From the NCBI RefSeq assembly GCF_006439055.1, contig NZ_RCZC01000002.1:1039220-1103219 (forward strand): DNA of 64,000 bases. Direction: 5' to 3'. A program made the position numbers and the translations under genes. This stretch comes from Sphingomonas glacialis. Its GTDB lineage: Bacteria > Pseudomonadota > Alphaproteobacteria > Sphingomonadales > Sphingomonadaceae. Shown piece after piece: positions 1 through 8,161 of this stretch. The notes beneath the pieces are model-generated. The model was not told where the DNA came from and did no database searches. It saw only the letters and a program-made list of their open reading frames with translations. The first letter of the stretch is position 1. Each line of letters starts with the position of its first letter.

Positions 1-1063
1 CGCCATCCTTGAGCCGGATCCGGACCTCCCTGTCGCGCAAGGCGTGCCCCGCGTCGATCTCGCCCTCGAGCGCGCTTTGCAGCGCGGGCGTCTCCCACAG
101 ACCGACCTCACCGAGCGGACGCCCGATGATCTCGTCGGCGCCGTAGCCGGTCAGCGCGGTGAAGGCTTCGTTGACGTCGCACAGCCGATGCCGGTCGAGC
201 GCACCGATCGCCAGCGCGACGGGGGCGAGCGAGAAGGTCCGCGTGAAGCGCTCCTCGCTCTGGCGCAGCGCGGTTTCCGCTTTCCGGCGCGGTTCGAGAT
301 CGGCGAAAGTGAACAGCATGCACGGCTGATCGCCCATGTCGATCGGCTGGCCGGCGACGATAACGAGCTTGGTCCCGCCGTTCGGGAGATCGAGCTCGGC
401 CTCCATCTGCGGGATCGTGCGCCCTTCCTGCAGCCGCTCCTTGGCGAGATCGCGCTTCTCGGCGCGCGCGAGCACGTCGATGTCGTACACGGTCCGCGCC
501 AGGACCGTGTCGCGGTCATGCCCGGTCATTTCGAGAAAGCCCTGATTGACCTTGACGAAGCGCAGGTCGCTCAGCCGGCAGATGATCGCCGGTGCCGGAT
601 TGGCGTTGAACGACTGTTCGAAGCGGTCCTCCGCCTCGAAGCGCGCCGAAACATCCTGGATCACCAGGACGAGGCATTCGGGTTCCTCGTCGACGTTGGT
701 CAGCACAAGGCTGCGCACCTGGTGGACCCAGCGCGGTTCATCCTCGCCCGCCACCGCGACTTCGACGACGACTTCGGAGAAAGCCTCGCCCGCGACGACG
801 CGTTCGATCGGGTAATCGGCCCCGCGAAGGCGGTGGTTGTTGCGATAGCGCAGCTGGAAGCGACCGCGATATTCGTCGACGGTGGCCCCGAGCGCCTCGA
901 CCGTATCGACCCCGTGCATCCCGAGCGCCGCTTCGTTGGCCCACAGGATCGATTGGTCGGGGTCGACCAGGATGACGCCTTCGTCGAGCCCCGCGATGAT
1001 CTGGCGCAGATGGCGCAGATCGGCGGAGTCACGGAGCGACTTGAGGGCCGGGGCCACGGTCAC
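1..1063 (-). CDS. Multi-PAS domain sensor/regulator (3' part outside window)
   Basis: The frame is open from a GTG at 1063 to the left edge, so the C-terminal output domain is missing. The visible 354 residues hold three consecutive PAS-like domains: the first begins near residue 16 (IIAGLDEGVILVDPDQSILW), the second near 150 (NANPAPAIICRLSDLRF), and the third near 270 after an S-box-style linker (RQSEERFTRTFSLAPVAL). There is no membrane segment or signal peptide, so the sensor is probably cytoplasmic. PAS arrays of this kind usually feed a histidine kinase, a diguanylate cyclase or a LuxR-type output, and the window does not show which. The GTG lies 5 bp after the stop of the upstream csbD-like gene, so the two may be co-transcribed. 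A second in-frame GTG follows two codons later. The long open frame on the opposite strand is a codon-bias shadow. Confidence 0.8.
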   Translation of the reverse strand, partial: MTVAPALKSLRDSADLRHLRQIIAGLDEGVILVDPDQSILWANEAALGMHGVDTVEALGATVDEYRGRFQLRYRNNHRLRGADYPIERVVAGEAFSEVVVEVAVAGEDEPRWVHQVRSLVLTNVDEEPECLVLVIQDVSARFEAEDRFEQSFNANPAPAIICRLSDLRFVKVNQGFLEMTGHDRDTVLARTVYDIDVLARAEKRDLAKERLQEGRTIPQMEAELDLPNGGTKLVIVAGQPIDMGDQPCMLFTFADLEPRRKAETALRQSEERFTRTFSLAPVALAIGALDRHRLCDVNEAFTALTGYGADEIIGRPLGEVGLWETPALQSALEGEIDAGHALRDREVRIRLKDG

Positions 1064-1068
1064 TCGGC

Positions 1069-1434
1069 TTAGTCGCGCTGCCCGTGGATCAGCCACGCCA
1101 CGCCATAACCGAGCGCGACCGCTCCGAGCGCCCACAGCACCGGCGCCTGCTTGGCCGAATCCTGTGCCGTCCGCGCACCGCGCTTGGCCGCGTCGAGGGC
1201 GCGATCGCCGGCGACCCGCGCCTCGCTGCCGATCTTGTCGGCGAGTTCGGGCGCACCGTCGACGACGTCGCCGATCGCCGACTTGGCACGACCATAGAGG
1301 TTCTGCGCCCCGCCAGCGACCTGATCGACCACGCCATCGACCTGCCAGTCGCGGCTGTTGACGGTGTCGCCCACGGCCTTTTCGATCTTGCCGCCGACAT
1401 AGCGTGCGCCGCCCTGGAATTCGTCCTTGTTCAT
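1069..1434 (-). CDS. CsbD family stress-response protein
   Basis: This is a 121-residue protein. The N-terminal half (NKDEF, GKIEKAVGDTV, then GAAQ/YGRAKSAIGDV-type repeats) matches the CsbD family of small general-stress proteins of unknown biochemical role. A hydrophobic stretch near the C-terminus (APVLWALGAVALGYGVAWLI) suggests a membrane anchor, seen in many alphaproteobacterial members. The ATG at 1434 is chosen over an upstream in-frame start because AAGGAG sits 7 bases before it and family similarity begins there. An EcfG-type promoter lies about 100 bp upstream, consistent with the family's general-stress expression. Confidence 0.85.
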   Translation of the reverse strand: MNKDEFQGGARYVGGKIEKAVGDTVNSRDWQVDGVVDQVAGGAQNLYGRAKSAIGDVVDGAPELADKIGSEARVAGDRALDAAKRGARTAQDSAKQAPVLWALGAVALGYGVAWLIHGQRD

Positions 1435-1536
1435 CGTCTCGCTCCTTGTTCGAAAGGGATCCCCAATCGAGCCGCGCTGGAGGGCGAGATATGCCGCACT
1501 GCGCGTTTCGAATTTGGGTTCGGATCGGACCCATAG

Positions 1537-1561
1537 AACGGCGAAGTCGATGTGCGGTTCC
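1537..1561 (-). promoter_or_regulatory. EcfG-type (general stress sigma) promoter for csbD-like gene
   Basis: On the minus strand, GGAAC (1561-1557) is followed after exactly 16 bases by CGTT (1540-1537). This matches the GGAAC-N16/17-CGTT consensus of EcfG, the alphaproteobacterial general-stress sigma factor. It would give a leader of roughly 95 bases before the csbD-like start codon. Promoter activity is inferred from the motif and from the stress character of the gene. Confidence 0.65.
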
Positions 1562-1618
1562 TGGTATCTTTGCACCAGTCGTTGACCAAGAAGTACCAGA
1601 GCGGCGGTCGGGCGGGGC

Positions 1619-2176
1619 CTAAACCTGCTGCGCGCTGCGCCAGCTGCGATAGCCCAGGACCGCGAGGACGATCATCGCGGCATAGAGCCCGGCGGTGAGC
1701 ATCAGCCCCTTGACCACGAACATGCCGACATAGACGATATCGACCGCGATCCACAGCAGCCAGCTCGCGCGGTGGCGGCGCGCGGTCCAATATTGCGCGA
1801 CAAGGCTGAAGCTGCTGAGCGCGGAATCGATCCACGGTAGCGCCGCGTCGGTATAGTGGCTGGTGCCCCAACCGATCGTCACCGCGCCGATCGCGCCGGC
1901 CGCCAGCGCGAGTGCCGCGGGGACCGGGCGGAGGGGCTCGACCATGACCGCGCCGCTATCCTCCTTGCCGCGCGCCCAGACGATCCAGCCATAGAGGATG
2001 GCGATCCCGAACAGCGCCTGCAGCACCATGTCGGCATAGAGCCGCACGTCGAGGAATAGCTTAAAGTAGAGCGCGCAGGCCAGCAGGTTGATCGGCCAGC
2101 ACAGCATCCGGCGCGCAGCGGTCAGCCAGATCCCCAGAAAACTGACGATGACAGCGACGATCTCGAGCGCGGACAT
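1619..2176 (-). CDS. pnuT: PnuC/PnuT-type permease, probable thiamine transporter
   Basis: This is a 185-residue integral membrane protein of the PnuC family. It starts with a hydrophobic helix (ALEIVAVIVSFLGIWLTA) and carries the family's W-P-I-N motif (CWPINLLACALYFKLFLDVRLYADM is split over helices 1-2) and conserved Tyr/Trp-rich C-terminal helices. PnuC proteins import nicotinamide riboside; the PnuT subgroup imports thiamine and is typically under TPP riboswitch control. Here the gene is third in an operon headed by a TPP riboswitch, so thiamine is the favoured substrate. Its ATG overlaps the stop of the upstream kinase gene (TGATG), indicating translational coupling. The substrate is inferred from context. 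Confidence 0.85.
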   Translation of the reverse strand: MSALEIVAVIVSFLGIWLTAARRMLCWPINLLACALYFKLFLDVRLYADMVLQALFGIAILYGWIVWARGKEDSGAVMVEPLRPVPAALALAAGAIGAVTIGWGTSHYTDAALPWIDSALSSFSLVAQYWTARRHRASWLLWIAVDIVYVGMFVVKGLMLTAGLYAAMIVLAVLGYRSWRSAQQV

Positions 2177-3318
2177 CAGCCGAGCGCCCCACGCTCTGTG
2201 GCGTGCAGGAAGGCTTGTCCGTGCGGCGCGAGGAACCAGTCGGCGTGGCCGAGCAGATACTGCTCCCACGCCACGCTCGCCTCCGCGACATCGCCGACGA
2301 CGCCCGCGAAATAGTCGATCTCGGACAGCGCGAATTCGAGATGGACGAGCGGGAGCACGCGCAACACCGCCTCCACCTTGCCTCGGTCGAGCGGGAGGAC
2401 CGTGGCATAGCCCGCGAGCAGCGCTCGCGCGGTTTCGGGGTGGCCGATCGTCGCGTCTCTCCCCTGCCCCAACTCCAACCAGTCGATCGCGGTGCGCTCG
2501 ATCGCGGTGGCGAGGTCGTGGACCGCGCAGGTGCGGTCGGCGAGACCGAAGTCGAACACCGTCTCCACCTGCCCGTCCGCGCTCCACAGCAAGTTCGAGG
2601 GGTGCCAATCGTTGTGCGTCCACACCTCTTCGCACCCCGCCAATGCATCCGACACGCCTTGGCCGAGCTCGGCGAACAGTCGCGCCACCGCCGACCGCCA
2701 GTCGCGTCGTTCTAGAAACGCCGCCAGCGCCGGCCTAGCGGCGACATACGCCTCGGTCGCGGCCAACGGGTCGGTGCTGGGGAGAATGGTGAAGCTCGCC
2801 ACCAGGGGCTGCACCGCGCGTGCTGGTGCCAAGAAACCGCGCGATGCCGCGTGCAGCCGGGCGAGCGACGCGCCTGCCGCGTGCGCGTGCGAGACGGAGA
2901 AGAACGGCGTCCAGGAAAGCCGTTCGCGATACAGGTCCAGCCCCGCGCCCTGGCGGTGCAGTTCATAGGTCCACTCCCCGACCGTAATCGCGCTTGTCCC
3001 GTCGTCCGTCAGTAGGATTTCGGGCACCGGTATCCCGCCCGCCGCGAGATGCGCGATGAAGGCGTGCTCCTCCGCCAGAACCGCAGGCGCCCGCACCGCC
3101 GGGTGGTGCCGCTTGAGCACGAACACGCCCCGCGTCGTGCGCACCCGCGCCGCTGCCGAGAAGGGCCGCGGCGAATGCCATTCGAGCGCTTCGAGCTGCC
3201 CGGCCGCAGGGAAGCGCGCGAGCGCCGCCGCGGCTTCACCATGCGTGATCGCGGGCCAGGTCGGCGGCTCGAGCGTGGTGCCCATGCCGTGGACGAGATG
3301 CGGGGCGCTTGCGGCCAT
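2176..3318 (-). CDS. APH-fold phosphotransferase, probable thiamine kinase
   Basis: This 380-residue protein belongs to the aminoglycoside phosphotransferase/choline kinase fold. Visible motifs are an ATP-lysine candidate in FVLKRH (about residue 69), the catalytic loop HNDWHPSN (235-242) and a metal-binding DFGLAD (256-261). Family members phosphorylate small alcohols such as homoserine, choline, thiamine or aminoglycosides. It lies between a TonB receptor and a PnuT-type permease in a TPP-riboswitch operon, with a 4-bp gap upstream and a 1-bp overlap downstream. The likely job is therefore phosphorylation of imported thiamine to trap it. This is a contextual inference; a role on a thiamine precursor is the main alternative. 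Confidence 0.8.
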   Translation of the reverse strand: MAASAPHLVHGMGTTLEPPTWPAITHGEAAAALARFPAAGQLEALEWHSPRPFSAAARVRTTRGVFVLKRHHPAVRAPAVLAEEHAFIAHLAAGGIPVPEILLTDDGTSAITVGEWTYELHRQGAGLDLYRERLSWTPFFSVSHAHAAGASLARLHAASRGFLAPARAVQPLVASFTILPSTDPLAATEAYVAARPALAAFLERRDWRSAVARLFAELGQGVSDALAGCEEVWTHNDWHPSNLLWSADGQVETVFDFGLADRTCAVHDLATAIERTAIDWLELGQGRDATIGHPETARALLAGYATVLPLDRGKVEAVLRVLPLVHLEFALSEIDYFAGVVGDVAEASVAWEQYLLGHADWFLAPHGQAFLHATERGALG

Positions 3319-3322
3319 GCTA

Positions 3323-5632
3323 TCAGAACACGCGCGACAGCGTCGCGATCAGCGCCGCGCCGCTCCCGACATAATAGGCCGGCGCAGCACCGGCGATGAC
3401 GCTTCCGCCGCGCCCGATCGTGTCCTGCGCGTTGGTGGTGACCGCAGCGACGCCCGACAGCACGCGCGGATTGGTCACGTTGATCGCATTGAGCCGCAGA
3501 TCGGTGCGCTTGCCATCGAGCCACTCGGCCAGATGCACGCCGACCGACAGGTCGAGCGTCGCGTAACCCGGGATGCTCTCGTCATTGACGAAGGTGGCAT
3601 ATTGGCGCGCGACATATTTCAGCGCGCTGCTGCCGAAGAACCGCCCATCGTCATAGGTCCCACCCATGCCAAGCTGGAAGGTCGGGCTCGACACCGCATG
3701 CTTGCCGCGCGTCGGCAGGAAATCGGCACCGACCTGCAGGTCATTGTCGAGCCGCGCGTGCAGATATTCGCCCGAAACGTAGAGGCTGACCCCGGCGGCA
3801 GGGCGGTAATCGATCTCGCCATCCATGCCGTACGACGTCTGGCTGCCGGCGTTGAGCGTCGAATTGACCTGCGCGCCGCCGACATCGATCAGCGTGCCGA
3901 GCTGGCGATTGCGGAAATGGTAATGGAAGGCGGTCACCGACGCCGACAGGCTCGGCCCGATGTAGCGATAGCCGATCTCCTGCGAGACCGAATACTCGTT
4001 CTTGAGCGCGTTCGTCCCCTGCGTGCTCAGCACCCCGCCGTCATAGCTGTTGTATAGCGTGAATTCGTTGGGGCCGCGGAAGTTGGTGGTGACGTTGGCG
4101 AACAGCTGCTGCCGATCGTCGAGCCGATAATGCAGCGCCGCGCGGGGCAAAGCGGCGAAGCTGTCGCGGCGCACCGCCGATTGCGGACCGGGCAAATAAT
4201 TGCGCCCGTTGCGCAGCAGATCGACGCCCTTGAAGCCGAGATCGACGGTCAGCCGCGGCGTTAGCGTTATGCTGTCGGCAAGGAAGAAACCCTTGGTCAC
4301 CGTGACGGTGCGCTGATCCTCATAGGCCAGAAGGCGGCCATCGGCAGTACGGATCGCCGTATTCTGATAGCCCCACGGATCGACCGGACGCCCGTCCGCG
4401 CGCACCGCGCCATAGGTCTGCAGCACGCGGTCCTTGCCGTAATCGAACCACAGGCCGGCGGTGATCCGGTGCGCCCCGACGGCCAGCGTGAGCTTGGCAA
4501 CGGTGCCGCCGCGGAACTGGTCGCCGGTGTAATTGCCGAGCACCGTCGCCGCGCCATCGACCGCGCCGGGCAGCGCGACCGGCCCCAGCGCCTCGGTACC
4601 GAGATAATTGCCGGTGGTGGCGAGCTGCGTGGCGTAGGGCGAATTGCCGTAGCCGAACTGGAGATAGCTCGTCGTGTCGAGCGTCAGCCGGTCGCTCAGC
4701 GCCAGATGCAGCGGCGCCGCGAGATAGACGTTGCGGAACGGCGCGCGGTACAGCCGCCAGTAATTGGTGTTCCCCGCGCTGTAATCGCGGTCGTAGTTGA
4801 AGTCGCGCCCCGCGGCCTTCCAATCGGCGAGCGTCGGGCTGGGATAGGTCGAGGAATTGGCGTCGTTGAACGACACGGCAAGGCTCGCGCGATTGCCATT
4901 GCCCCATTCGTTGAGCAGCTTGGCGTCGACATGCTGGCGCGTATCAAACCCTGCCCCGCGCCAATTGTCGGCGCGGATATTGGAATAGGACAGGAATGCC
5001 TTGAGCCCGGTCTGGCCGATCGTGCCGGTATCGACCCGCACGAAGGCACGCCGCGCGGCGTAGGATCCGAGCGAGAGATTGACCAGCGCCTGCGGGCTCG
5101 CCTTGGGATCGTCGAGCGTCAGCGACAGCAGCCCCCCCGCCCCGCCGACGGTCGGCGAGTCGATATCGACCGCGCCTTGCGCGAGCGTGATCTGCTTGAG
5201 GTTCTCGGCATCGGCGAATTGCGCGGGATAGGCGTAATAATAGCCGATATCGTTCTGCGGCGCGCCCTCCATCAGCACGCCGATCTCGTCCTGACCGAGT
5301 CCGCGCAGCGTCAGGCTCGAGCTGGTCGAGAGACCGTAAGGGTCGCTCGACGAGACGTTCGCGCCCGGCAGCAGGCCGACCAGTTGGAAGGCGTTGAGCG
5401 TCGGCGCCTGCTTGGTGATGAAATCGGCCGAGATCGCGCTTTGCGCTTTCGGCGCGTGCTGGTCGGGCAGCAGGCCCTCGGGATCGGGATGGCCGGTGAC
5501 GACAATGTCGCTAGGCTGGTCCTTGTCCTCGGCGAATGCCGGGACCGCGAGCACCGCAGCCGACAGCATCGCCAAACCCAGCGCCCTGCGCGAGACACAG
5601 CCACCGTCGATCCTGGAAAGCCTGCGCGTCAT
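3323..5632 (-). CDS. TonB-dependent outer-membrane receptor, probably for thiamine
   Basis: A signal peptide (ALGLAMLSAAVLAVPAFA) precedes a TonB-box-like stretch (SDIVVTG, about residues 41-47). A plug domain follows, to about residue 180, and then a beta-barrel ending in Phe (TLSRVF), the usual C-terminal signal for outer-membrane assembly. At 769 residues the size is normal for the family. The leader carries a TPP riboswitch, and the downstream genes are a small-molecule kinase and a PnuT-type permease. The probable cargo is therefore thiamine or a phosphorylated or precursor form. An AGGAGT ribosome site lies 9 bases before the ATG and may be masked when TPP binds. Cargo assignment is inference; membership of the receptor family is clear. 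Confidence 0.9.
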   Translation of the reverse strand: MTRRLSRIDGGCVSRRALGLAMLSAAVLAVPAFAEDKDQPSDIVVTGHPDPEGLLPDQHAPKAQSAISADFITKQAPTLNAFQLVGLLPGANVSSSDPYGLSTSSSLTLRGLGQDEIGVLMEGAPQNDIGYYYAYPAQFADAENLKQITLAQGAVDIDSPTVGGAGGLLSLTLDDPKASPQALVNLSLGSYAARRAFVRVDTGTIGQTGLKAFLSYSNIRADNWRGAGFDTRQHVDAKLLNEWGNGNRASLAVSFNDANSSTYPSPTLADWKAAGRDFNYDRDYSAGNTNYWRLYRAPFRNVYLAAPLHLALSDRLTLDTTSYLQFGYGNSPYATQLATTGNYLGTEALGPVALPGAVDGAATVLGNYTGDQFRGGTVAKLTLAVGAHRITAGLWFDYGKDRVLQTYGAVRADGRPVDPWGYQNTAIRTADGRLLAYEDQRTVTVTKGFFLADSITLTPRLTVDLGFKGVDLLRNGRNYLPGPQSAVRRDSFAALPRAALHYRLDDRQQLFANVTTNFRGPNEFTLYNSYDGGVLSTQGTNALKNEYSVSQEIGYRYIGPSLSASVTAFHYHFRNRQLGTLIDVGGAQVNSTLNAGSQTSYGMDGEIDYRPAAGVSLYVSGEYLHARLDNDLQVGADFLPTRGKHAVSSPTFQLGMGGTYDDGRFFGSSALKYVARQYATFVNDESIPGYATLDLSVGVHLAEWLDGKRTDLRLNAINVTNPRVLSGVAAVTTNAQDTIGRGGSVIAGAAPAYYVGSGAALIATLSRVF

Positions 5633-5672
5633 CCGTCGTCACTCCTACTCGGAGGGGTAACGGAGTCTGCCG

Positions 5673-5768
5673 CGACCCTCCCTACGCCGGTATCAACCGG
5701 ATCAGGTTCAGCGGGTCGTGGGCTGCAGCCCACCTCTCAGCCGCGCATAAGCGGCCCCCCGGGGAGCG
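5673..5768 (-). promoter_or_regulatory. TPP (THI element) riboswitch
   Basis: The minus strand shows the conserved core of the TPP riboswitch in order: GGCTGAGAGG, a GC-rich P3 hairpin (GTGGGCTGCAGCCCAC), CTGAACCTGATCCGG, then TACCGGCGTAGGGAGGG. P1 can form between CTCCC near 5766 and GGGAG near 5679. It ends about 40 bases before the TonB receptor start. There is no run of U after the aptamer. Instead, CTCC and ACTCC segments can pair with the AGGAGT ribosome site at 5641-5646, which points to control of translation initiation rather than termination. The aptamer is certain; the mechanism is inferred. Confidence 0.95.
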
Positions 5769-5803
5769 CGGGGCTTAGTCGGTCAGGTCGCGCGAGGAAA
5801 GCG

Positions 5804-6496
5804 CTATTGCGCGGGCGCCGCGTCAGCCTCGGTGAAACCCGCTGCGATGAAGCGCTCGGGCAGCGGTGCCTTGGCGATGATCGGCTCCTTGCCAGCACGC
5901 GGCACCATGAGCTCGGCGGCATGGAGCAACGTCGAGGCGCCGGCCGCCTTGGTGCCGGTGCCATAGATCGGATCGCCGACCACCGCCGCGCCGAGCGCCT
6001 CGGCGGCATGGACGCGGATCTGGTGCGTGCGCCCAGTCTCGGGAATGAACTCGACGAAGCTGCGTCCGTCCTTGATCGACAGCACGCGCCACGCGGTCCG
6101 CGACGCCTTGCTGCCCTTGGCGCCGAGCGGATCGCCGACCATCCGCCAGCCCGTCTCGGCGGTGCTGACCTTGGCGAGCGCCAAGTCGATCAGCCCGCTT
6201 TCGCCCTCGACCACACCCTCGAGCACAGCGAGATAGCGCTTGCGCACCAGCCCCTGCTCGAACGCCTGTTGCAGCCGCGCGTGCGCCTTGGGATTGCGCG
6301 ACAGCAAAAGGCAGCCCGACGTATCGCGATCGAGCCGATGCACCGGAACCGGCCAGCGCTTGAAGGCGAAGGTCAGCCCGTCGAGATGGTTTTCGAGGGA
6401 GAGCGACCCGTCGCGCGGACGATCGACCGGGAGACCGGCGGGCTTGTCGATGACGAGCGCCTCGCCGTCGAGGAAAAGAACATGATTGGCTAGCAT
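5804..6496 (-). CDS. RluA-family RNA pseudouridine synthase
   Basis: This is a 230-residue protein. It has the diagnostic RluA motif I around HRLDRDTSGCLLL (about residues 53-65; the Asp is the catalytic nucleophile), the GRTHQIRVHAA motif and a late GDPIYG motif. There is no N-terminal S4 domain, so it is the short RluA-like form. These enzymes isomerise uridine to pseudouridine in rRNA or tRNA; the target position cannot be read from sequence. The ATG at 6496 was chosen because homology begins at once (HVLFLDGEALVIDKPAGLPV); a longer upstream frame is antisense to the neighbouring peptidase gene. Confidence 0.9.
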   Translation of the reverse strand: MLANHVLFLDGEALVIDKPAGLPVDRPRDGSLSLENHLDGLTFAFKRWPVPVHRLDRDTSGCLLLSRNPKAHARLQQAFEQGLVRKRYLAVLEGVVEGESGLIDLALAKVSTAETGWRMVGDPLGAKGSKASRTAWRVLSIKDGRSFVEFIPETGRTHQIRVHAAEALGAAVVGDPIYGTGTKAAGASTLLHAAELMVPRAGKEPIIAKAPLPERFIAAGFTEADAAPAQ

Positions 6497-6541
6497 CCCA
6501 CCCCCTTGCCACCGCAAGCGCCGACATGCCAGAGCCGCGCC

Positions 6542-7393
6542 GTGCGACGGACCGGAACTTGGGCAATGGGGATCGCGCTCGCGCTGTGGGCCGCCCCGCC
6601 GACGCGCGCGCAGATCGCGACTCCGCCGCCCGCTCCGACGAGTCTTCCGCCCGGCGTCTATCCCGGCGATTTGCCTGCGGCGATGGCCGATGGGCGGATG
6701 CTCGGCCATCTGCCCTATCCAGAAGTCGCGCGCACCGAATTGGTCGCGGCGCCGCCCGGCTTCGCGGTCGGCCAGCCATGCCTGGTCCACCGCGACGCCG
6801 CGCCGGATCTTACGCGGATGCTCACCGCCGCCACGCTGACGCCCGGCGTCGGTGCGACGCTGCGCGGGATTTCCTGCTTCCGTTCGATCGCGCACCAGCG
6901 CGCGGTGTTCTGCCACAATGGCCGGCCCGGCCGCTGCGGCGATCCGGCGATGCGCGCGCGCTCGGTCGGGCCGCCGGGCTTCAGCGAGCACGCGACGGGC
7001 TATGCGATCGATTTCGGGATCCGCCCCTCGGCGGGCTGCGGCGACGTCAACACCTGCATGGCCACAACGCCCGCCGGGCGCTGGCTGATCACCCACGCGC
7101 CCGAGTTCGGCTTCGAGCTATCCTTCCCGATGGGCAATGCGCAGGGCGTGACATGGGAGCCGTGGCACTGGCGCTGGGTCGGCGCGAACGTCAACGTGAT
7201 GGGCGCGGCACGCGCGCGCCTCGCGGTCGCCCGCGCGCGCGCGACCTATCCGGCGAGTCCGCGGGTGACGGACATTTCGGACCTATGGCTCAAGCCACCG
7301 TCAGTGCCGCCACCCGTCATTCTACCGCAATTGCTGCCTCCGCCGGTCATAGCTCCGGTCGAGCGGCGGAGGCGCAAATGGTTCAGGCTTTGA
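6542..7393 (+). CDS. VanY-like D,D-carboxypeptidase family secreted protein (peptidase M15)
   Basis: From the GTG at 6542 this gives 283 residues with a signal peptide ([22 protein letters not shown]) and a proline-rich spacer. The M15/VanY zinc site follows: [12 protein letters not shown] and [10 protein letters not shown] supply the family's His/Asp ligands and catalytic Glu. VanY-type enzymes trim the terminal D-Ala of peptidoglycan stem peptides in the periplasm. The start is uncertain: a TTG at 6506 and an ATG at 6566 are in frame and none has a strong ribosome site. GTG 6542 gives the most natural signal-peptide n-region. The C-terminus is Pro/Arg-rich. The 3' end overlaps the convergent wrbA gene by 11 bp. 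Confidence 0.8.
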   Translation: MRRTGTWAMGIALALWAAPPTRAQIATPPPAPTSLPPGVYPGDLPAAMADGRMLGHLPYPEVARTELVAAPPGFAVGQPCLVHRDAAPDLTRMLTAATLTPGVGATLRGISCFRSIAHQRAVFCHNGRPGRCGDPAMRARSVGPPGFSEHATGYAIDFGIRPSAGCGDVNTCMATTPAGRWLITHAPEFGFELSFPMGNAQGVTWEPWHWRWVGANVNVMGAARARLAVARARATYPASPRVTDISDLWLKPPSVPPPVILPQLLPPPVIAPVERRRRKWFRL

Positions 7394-7985
7394 GCTTCGC
7401 CGCGGTCTCGGCGATACGCTTGCCCTGGTAGCGGGCGCCGGCGAGCTCGTCAGCGTGCGGCTGGCGGCTGCCGTCGCCATCGGCGATCGTCGACGCGCCA
7501 TACGGGGTGCCACCGACCACTTCCTTGACGCCGGTCATGCCCTGGAAGCCGTAATCAAGGCCAACGATCGTCATGCCGTGATGCATCAGGTTGGTGATGA
7601 TCGAGAACAGCGTCGTCTCCTGCCCGCCATGCTGGCTCGCGGTCGAGGTGAACGCGCCGCCGACCTTGCCGATCAGCTTGCCGGTGAACCACAGGCCACC
7701 GGTGGTATCCCAGAACGACGCCATCTGGCTCGGCATGCGGCCGAAGCGCGTCGGCGCACCGACGATGATCGCGTCATAGTCGGCGAGCGCATCGGGGCTT
7801 TCGATCAGGTCGTGCGCGGTATCGGTCTTGAAGTGCGCGGCTTCGATCACGGCCTGCGGCGCAGTTTCGGCGACGCGACGGATGTCGACTTCGGCACCAC
7901 CGGCGCGCGCGCCTTCGGCGACGGCATCGGCCATCTGCTCGATATGGCCGTAGGACGAGTAATAGAGCACGAGAACTTTGGTCAT
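7383..7985 (-). CDS. wrbA: NAD(P)H:quinone oxidoreductase WrbA
   Basis: At 200 residues this is the usual WrbA length. It begins with the flavodoxin-like FMN-phosphate loop ([14 protein letters not shown]) and has the family signatures [18 protein letters not shown] and [13 protein letters not shown]. It ends with the conserved [16 protein letters not shown] segment. WrbA is a cytosolic FMN enzyme that reduces quinones by two electrons, avoiding semiquinone and superoxide formation. The upstream leader contains palindromic repeats and a pyrimidine-rich tract, so regulation is not readable. Confidence 0.95.
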   Translation of the reverse strand: MTKVLVLYYSSYGHIEQMADAVAEGARAGGAEVDIRRVAETAPQAVIEAAHFKTDTAHDLIESPDALADYDAIIVGAPTRFGRMPSQMASFWDTTGGLWFTGKLIGKVGGAFTSTASQHGGQETTLFSIITNLMHHGMTIVGLDYGFQGMTGVKEVVGGTPYGASTIADGDGSRQPHADELAGARYQGKRIAETAAKLKA

Positions 7986-8010
7986 GGCATGGTCCTTCTT
8001 CTTCTAGCTT

Positions 8011-8150
8011 CCCTCCCGCTTGCGGGAGGGGCTGGTTTCTACTTGCTCCCCTCCCGCTTGCGGGAGGGGCTGGGGGAGGGAAGTCTGAAAGGGAGAGGTT
8101 GGCACCCGAGGCACGCCCCTCCCCTAACCCCTCCCGAAAGCGGGAGGGGG
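8011..8150. repeat. Cluster of three GC-rich palindromes between wrbA and pirin genes
   Basis: Three near-identical hairpins with a CCCTCCCGC/GCGGGAGGG core occur at 8011-8031, 8048-8069 and 8128-8150, with TTG- or AAAG-type loops. Related G/C palindromes recur at four other intergenic sites in this window. They resemble REP-type repeats of sphingomonad genomes. Each could act as a transcript-stabilising hairpin, but no U-run follows, so they are not classical terminators. Confidence 0.8.
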
Positions 8151-8161
8151 ATACGCGTACG

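Noticed and set aside
44..1072. 342-codon plus-strand frame at the left edge
   Set aside because: The minus strand encodes three recognisable PAS domains through the same bases; the plus frame is a shadow.
4469..6493. 674-codon plus-strand frame
   Set aside because: It lies opposite the TonB receptor, the TPP riboswitch and the pseudouridine synthase, all clearly supported on the minus strand.
8011..8150. Possible CRISPR array from the repeated hairpins
   Set aside because: Only three copies with unequal spacing, palindromic over their full length, and no cas genes nearby.
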